Origin: Vitis vinifera | Lineage: Eukaryota; Streptophyta; Magnoliopsida; Vitales; Vitaceae | Reading direction: 5' to 3' | Length of the DNA: 64,000 nucleotides | Assembly: GCF_030704535.1 (NCBI RefSeq) | Contig: NC_081814.1 | Location: forward strand, 26,080,001-26,144,000 | Shown: positions 58,151 to 64,000 of the stretch, piece after piece | Layout of the letters: the number at the start of each line of letters is the position of its first letter | Numbering within the stretch: position 1 is the first letter of the stretch | The notes under the pieces: model-generated | The model's input: the letters and a program-made list of their open reading frames with translations, nothing else | Told to the model about the DNA's origin: nothing | Database searches by the model: none | Translations under genes and position numbers: made by a program

Positions 58151-60015
58151 GATTACTACTCAAAAAGTGCTATTTGATAGCATTTAATTAACTTTTTAAA
58201 ACACTTTTGAGTAGTAGTTATTACCTTTTAACTCAATTAACATATTAAGGACCTTTGCAATCATTTCTAATCAAATTGTGTAAGTTTTGGTGTTTTTGTT
58301 AGTAATTTGATCACCAAAGCAATCCAATATTGAGGAGAGTTCTGTGGAATCCATGGCAAAGCAATGGAAAGCTCAAAAACATGAAGAACCAAAGCTTTGA
58401 AGCTTTATGGTCCTTTTCCATAAGCAAATCATGAATGAAAGGAGGGAAAGCAAAGAGAGAAATGTACCATGAAGCATTCAAAAGGATAGCCACTATCAGC
58501 CACTTTTGGAGCACTTTCTGGAGCTCAATTTATACATACTATATATCGTTTCGAAGCTCAGGAAGTCAGCAATCCAATGCTTCAAACAGTATGCGATTCA
58601 GAGCTGAAATGAAGGAGTTAGAGCCATTGGAAGCTGATCACACCAAGTTGAAGGCCAATTTCGCGGGCTGCGAAATCAGCCTTTAGCTGCGAAATGGTGT
58701 CCTTCACATTACGAAATTTCTCAGCCATCTTGCACGCCTGCGAAAATATCCTCAGTGCTTCCTGATATTTGCGACCAACATTTTTAGATTTTTTGCTTCA
58801 GATATTTGATGTCTAAATCCCCATTCTCTCCTTGTAATCCACCTGTCATAGGATTCCTTAGTTATTAAGCAAGAACAAAGGGTAAATAGCCTCTTATATA
58901 ATGTTTGTAATTTCCATTACAGTGAGATGTCGGGGAGCTTGTTCTCAGAGACATCCTTTGTATAGTTTTGCAAGAAAGTAAAATACAGAGCCTTTGTTTT
59001 GCCTTACCTTCTCGTTTTGATTGTATTGTATATTATTTAATTTTTCTTACTAGCCAAACAAGCTCTGAGGATGTTTCCTCAGAGAATGAGTGGCTAGGCT
59101 TTTAGTTCCTTGGAGTTAAGGTTGCCGGGTAAGGCCCCAAATGCAAGAATTGGTAGTTTTGTTGTTTCAGCCATTAATGAAGAGAAAGTGTGACCCATTA
59201 ATGATTTCTATGTTTTTAGTTAACTTAAAACACCTTCAATTCACCTGAGCCAACACTTGGTAAGGCAAGTGATCTCCGTTCATGGAGATGCACTAGTTTA
59301 TCTCTTACGAGATTTTGGGAGGTGACTTGAAGGTAGGATTTTCTAGAATTGCCAACACTTGGTAAGCTTTTGGACTCTAAGGAGACATCTATTAGTTATC
59401 TCTTGCGAGCTTGAGAAGGGAAGTCCAAGGTTAATGATCACCTTGAATGGCAAATGCTAGGTGAGAGGCACGAGCCATTGCAAGTTGCATCAGTGAGAGT
59501 GAATTAGTGCTGAAATCCATTAAAGGGAAACATCTGTACAACACCGGTTAGAGAATTAACTATATGTTAATTCTCTAATGCGAGGAAAAGATTCAAGTGA
59601 CCGGAGCTCTGTTTTTGCATGAGAAACCTCCCTTGTGGACCTAAAACTCCAAGGAATGCTTTTCTTCATAAGTAATTTCCATTACTTTCTTTTTAGTTAG
59701 CTTAAAACAAATCCTTTTTCAACCAAAGTTTATGTTTTCTTCTTAAGCTAACCTTGAAATGAAAAAGCACCAATTCAACTTTGAATTGTTATCAGTTGTA
59801 AGTTGAAAACCCTTCCCAATGAACGATCTAGAGCCACCATGCTATATTAGCTAAGGCTATCCTAATGCATGGTGATATAGGTTATAAATTTTGTTGATTA
59901 CTCCCTTCTGAGGACCACAATCAAGGAACACCAGCTGGACACGAATCAAATGGCACCACTGTGAAGGACCATTGAAGGACATGAATCAGTTGAGACACCA
60001 ATTGGGAATGAATCA
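58151..60015 (+). repeat. Athila-type 5' LTR
   Basis: 1865 bases, TGATTACTACTC to GAATCA. The two solo LTRs are shorter at the 3' end because this copy repeats a GAATCAAATGGC-type block near 59948-60020. It begins with a hairpin: ACTACTCAAAAAGTG (58156-58170) pairs with CACTTTTGAGTAGT (58202-58215). Confidence 0.88.
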
Positions 60016-60017
60016 AA

Positions 60018-60035
60018 TGGCGCCGTTGCTGGGGA
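60018..60035 (+). other. Athila primer binding site
   Basis: TGGCGCCGTTGCTGGGGA, two bases after the LTR end, matches the known Athila primer sequence. Confidence 0.85.
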
Positions 60036-60247
60036 AGGTGCCAACTTCACAGTGATATTATTTCAATGTACTTGTGATTTTCATCACAAGTTTGGTGATT
60101 TTTTTTCATTTTACTAACTCTTTTAATTGTTTCTTTTAATTGTTTATATTCTAACATATCTTTTAATTTAGTTTTAGTTAATCTAAGTCTTTTTGTAGTC
60201 TTGTTTTCTTTTGTTTTTGTTTGTGTTACAGTTGATACTAGTTGTGT

Positions 60248-61729
60248 ATGCCAAATTGGATACGAGATAGTGGAGGAAGGCTTGTTAAATGTGAAATACC
60301 TCATAACAAGGAATTGGAATTGTGCTTGAACATCATGGAAACTACACCTGAAGATCAGCATAGTCACCATGGTCATTAGGATAATCCCAATGAATTCAGA
60401 TCAATGAGGGACCGCATGCATCTACCTCGTATGAGTGCACCATCATGTATAGTGCCCCCTATAGAGCAGCTAGTGATCAGACCATATATTGTTCCACTTC
60501 TACCAACTTTCCATGGGATGGAAAATTAGAATCCTTATGCACATATCAAGGAATTTGTAGATGTTTGTAATACATTCCAAGAGGGAGGAGCTTCAATCGA
60601 CTTGATGAGGCTTAAGCTATTTCCTTTTACTTTAAAGGATAAGGTCAAGATTTTGCTTAATTCTTTAAGGCCAAGGAGTATTCGTACTTGAACTGATTTA
60701 CAAGCTGAATTCCTCAAAAAGTTTTTTCCTAATCACGGAACAAATGGCTTGAAAAGGCAAATTTCAAACTTCTCAGCTAAGGAGAATGAGAAATTCTATG
60801 AGTGTTGGGAAAGATACATGGAAGCCATTAATGCTTGTCCTCGCTATGGTTTTGATACATGGCTGTTGGTGAGTTATTTCTATGACGGGATGTCTTCCTC
60901 AATGAAGCAACTCCTCGAGACAATGTGTGGAGGAGATTTCATGAGTAAGAATCCAGAGGAAGCTATGGATTTCTTGAGTTATGTGGCTGAAGTTTCAAGG
61001 GGATGGGATGAACCAAACAAAGGAGAAGTGGGGAAGATGAAGTCTCAACCGAATGCTTTCAATGTTAAGGTTGGGATGTACACCTTGAATGAAGATGTTG
61101 ATATGAAAGCAAAATTTGCAGCTATGACAAGAAGATTGGAGGAGCTAGAACTGAAAAAGATGTATGAAGTGCAAGCTGTTGCTAAAACACTAGTGCAAGT
61201 AAAGTCATGTTCTATTTGTCAATCTTATGAACACTTGGTGGAGGAGTGCCCTATAATTCCAGTTGCTAGAGAAATGTTTGGAGATCAAGCAAATGTCATT
61301 GGACAATTCAAGCCCAATAGCAATGCTTCGTATGGAAACACTTACAACTCAAGTTGGAGGAACTATCCAAATTTTTCATGGAAGCCAAGAGCACCTCAAT
61401 ACCAACAGCCGACTCAACCATCTCAACAAGCTTCAAGTCTTAAACAAGCACTAGTGAATCTTAGCAAGGTTGTGGGAGATTTTGTTGGAGACCAAAAATC
61501 CATCAATGCTCAACTCAGTCAGAGAATTGACAATGTAGAGAATACTTTGAATAAAAGGATGGATGGGATGCAAAATAACTTATCTCAGAAGATAGATAGT
61601 CTCCAATACTTAATCGTAAGGCTCACTAATTTGAACACAGTGCAAGAGAAGGGTAGATTTCCTTCTCAACCTCACCAAAACCCCAAGGGTATCCATGAAG
61701 TGGAAACTCATGAGGGAGAATATTCATAG
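60248..61729 (+). pseudogene. Athila gag
   Basis: Starts MPNWIRDSGGRLVKCEIP. The gag core contains HIKEFVDVCNTFQEGGAS and NEKFYECWERYMEAINACP. The zinc knuckle is CSICQSYEHLVEEC (near 61208), followed by a Gln/Ser-rich tail and a coiled coil (QLSQRIDNVENTLNKRMDG). In-frame stops are at 60377-60379, 60527-60529, 60689-60691 and 61727-61729. From 60692 to 61726 it is open. Confidence 0.87.
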
Positions 61730-63004
61730 GTGAGAGATGTTAAAGCCTTGATCACTCTAAGGAGTGGTAAAAAGGTTGAGTTGCTAACACCCAAGCCACA
61801 TGTTGAAGAGGAAGAAGAAGCAGAGACAAAGAAGAGAGAGGAAATCAAAGGAAAGAAGAAATATATCAGTGAAGGGAAAAAGGACCATGATTCAACAGTG
61901 AATGCAAATCCGGAGAAAGAGCTTATTAAGAAAGAAATGATGAAGAAACACACATCTCCGCCTTTTCCTCAAGCTTTGCATGGGAAAAAGGGGATAAAAA
62001 ATGTATCAAAAATCCTTGAAGTATTGAGACAAGTGAAAGTCAATATTCCATTGTTGGATATGATTAAGCAAGTTCCAACATATGCAAAATTTCTAAAGGA
62101 CCTGTGTACTATAAAAAGAGGGTTGAATGTGAACAAGAAAACCTTCTTGACTGAGCACATAAGTGCCATCATACAATGCAAGTCTCCTTTGAAGTATAAA
62201 GATCCGGGATGTCCTACCATTTCAGTCATGATTGGGGGAAAGGTAGTGGAAAAAGCTTTGTTAGACTTGGGAGCAAGTGTGAATTTGCTACCATATTCTG
62301 TCTACAAGCTATTGGGACTTGGTGAATTGAAGCCAACATCAATCACTCTATCTTTAGCTGATAGATCAGTGAAAATTCCAAGGGGGATAATTGAAGATGT
62401 CTTAGTTCAAGTTGATAATTTCTACTATCTAGTAGATTTTGTTGTTCTTGATACTGATCCCTTTGTCAAGGAATCTAATTATCTTCCTATCATCCTTGGA
62501 AGACCATTCCTTGCTACCTCAAATGCAATCATCAACTATAGGAATGGACTCATGCAACTCACTTTTGGCAACATGACACTTGCGCTTAATATCTTTTATA
62601 TGTCTAAGAAGGTAATCACTCCGGAAGAAGAAGAAGGTCCAAAAGAGGTATGCATTATTAACACTCTAGTGGAGGAGCACTGTAATCAGAATATGCAAGA
62701 CAAGTTGAATGAAAGTCTTGAGGATCTTGAAGAAGGGTTGTCTGAACCAGCTGATGTGCTTGCTACTCTACAAGGTTGGAGGAGGAAAAAAGAGATTCTA
62801 CCTTTATTCAATAAAGGGGAGGCACAAGAAGCTGCTAAGGAAGAGATCCCAAAGCTCAATTTGAAGCCTCTGCCCATGGAGTTGAAATACACATACCTGA
62901 AAGAAAATAAGAAATGCCCTGTTGTTATATCTTCATCTCTTACTACTCATAAGGAGATTTCTCTACTTGAAGTTCTCAAGAAGTGTAAGAAAGCAATAGG
63001 ATGA
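61730..63004 (+). pseudogene. Athila protease region
   Basis: A 424-codon frame continues gag in the same frame. It opens with DVKALITLRSGKKVE and a Lys/Glu-rich linker. The protease is ALLDLGASVNLLPYSVYKLL (near 62255) with the family's DLG in place of DSG, then IILGRPFLATSNAIIN. It ends at TGA 63002-63004. Confidence 0.87.
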
Positions 63005-64000
63005 CAAATATCTAACTTGAAAGGCATTAATCCTTTGGTTTGTACACATCATATATATATGGAGGAAGAAGTTAAACCAATTCGTCAACCTCAAAGAAGA
63101 TTGAATCCTCATTTGCAAGAAGTGGTGCAAGCGGAGGTGCTGAAGCTACTTCAAGCAGGTATTATTTATCCCATATCTGACATCCCTTGGGTGAGTCCTA
63201 CTCAAGTGGTACCAAAAAAGTCAGGGATTACTGTGGTTCAAAATGAAAATGGAAAAGAAATTGCTACACGCCTCACTTCAGGTTGGAGGGTGTGTATTGA
63301 TTATAGGAAATTGAATGTCGTGACAAGGAAATATCATTTTCCACTGCCGTTTATTGATCAAGTGTTGGAGAGAGTCTCTGGCCATCCTTTCTATTGTTTC
63401 TTGGACGGGTACTCAGGGCATTTTCAAATTGAAATTGATGTTGTAGATCAGGAGAAGACCACCTTCACATGTCCATTTGGAACATACGCCTACAGAAGAA
63501 TGCCTTTTGGTTTATGCAATGCACTTGCAACATTCCAAAGATGTATGCTTAGTATCTTCAGTGATATGGTGGAGCGAATTATGGAGGTATTCATGGATGA
63601 TATCACCATATATGGAGGTACATTTGAAGAATGCTTAGTCAATTTGGAAGCGGTTCTTAACAGATGCATTGAAAAGGACTTGGTGCTCAATTGGGAGAAA
63701 TGCCACTTTATGGTACATCAAGGAATTGTCCTTGGCCATATCATCTCTGAGAAAGGCATTGAAGTTGATAAAGCAAAGGTGAAACTTATTGTCAAATTGT
63801 CATCCCCAACAACTGTAAAAGGAGTAAGACAATTCCTTGGCCATGCAGGGTTCTACAAGAGATTTATAAAAGACTTCTCTAAGCTTTCAAATCCTCTTTT
63901 TAAACTTTTAGCTAAGGATGCTAAGTTTATATGGGATGAAAGATGTCAAAAGAGTTTTGATCAATTGAAGCAATTTTTAACAACTGCTCCAATAGTGAGG
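63005..64000 (+). pseudogene. Athila reverse transcriptase, cut by window end
   Basis: 332 codons without a stop. Visible are PIRQPQRRLNPHLQEVVQAE, GWRVCIDYRKLNVVTRKYHF, FYCFLDGYSGHFQIEI, YRRMPFGLCNALATFQRCM, the catalytic FMDD (63590-63601) in EVFMDDITIYG, and GHIISEKGIEVDKAKV. Compared with the usual family start, only the upstream stop at 63002 separates it from protease. RNase H and integrase lie outside the window. Confidence 0.9.

Larger units (their letters stand above)
58151..64000 (+). mobile_element. Athila-type Ty3/Gypsy retrotransposon, 5' half
   Basis: 5' LTR 58151-60015, primer site TGGCGCCGTTGCTGGGGA at 60018 (the Athila type, tRNA-Asp from family knowledge), and gag-pol from 60248. 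One reading frame runs from 60248 to the window end, 1250 codons, with five stop codons and no shift. The flank ATACC (58146-58150) is the expected left target copy. Confidence 0.9.

Overview
The window is a piece of a dicot plant genome. Grapevine (Vitis) is my best guess, because the Tat-type and Athila-type Gypsy elements and the Copia families look like grapevine repeats; that guess is an inference from family resemblance. Genes have short exons with GT-AG introns, TATA boxes and AT-rich spacers. About half of the window is LTR retrotransposon. I saw no bacterial-type operons, CRISPR arrays, tRNA or rRNA genes.

Region 1 (1-41.4 kb) is a tandem array of GEM-like genes (GRAM-domain, ABA-responsive/GLABRA2-expression-modulator family). 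One gene lies on the + strand (360-1455) and the rest on the - strand. There are six four-exon copies: 360-1455, 3017-4018, 7069-7994, 20314-23866, 33566-34589 and 37538-38533. Three further copies are shortened derivatives, at about 5.2, 19.8 and 35.8 kb. Only the copies at 360-1455 and 7069-7994 read through without a lesion. A recent duplication copies about 3.2-11.57 kb to 33.76-41.41 kb. Its left edge falls inside a GEM-like gene, and it carried along part of an already inserted Copia element.

The only other cellular gene is at 25803-28312 (+). It encodes a two-CCCH-finger plus WD40 protein of the ZFWD family, complete in eight coding exons, and is unrelated to the array around it.

Retrotransposons in region 1: Copia A (10210-19364) is broken by Copia B (13952-18590). 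Copia D (20665-23278) sits inside exon 3 of a GEM-like copy. Copia C (30875-33511) lies in the 3' flank of another copy. C and D keep both LTRs but have lost most of pol. A truncated second copy of Copia A (40724-41416) ends where a large Gypsy element begins.

Region 2 (41.4-64 kb) is a nest. A Tat-type Gypsy element, recognised by an archaeal-type second RNase H, starts at 41417 inside the Copia A copy. It is hit by two solo LTRs of an Athila-type family (44146-45911 on -, 49498-51314 on +). It is then interrupted at 58151 by an Athila element with its 5' LTR, primer site, gag, protease and half of the reverse transcriptase, which runs off the right end. All elements here carry stops or frameshifts.

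I found no convincing new biochemical system. The most informative content is the evolutionary record: a partly decayed GEM-like array with a shared promoter motif, a datable segmental duplication, and a nest of insertions whose missing halves can be predicted beyond the window.
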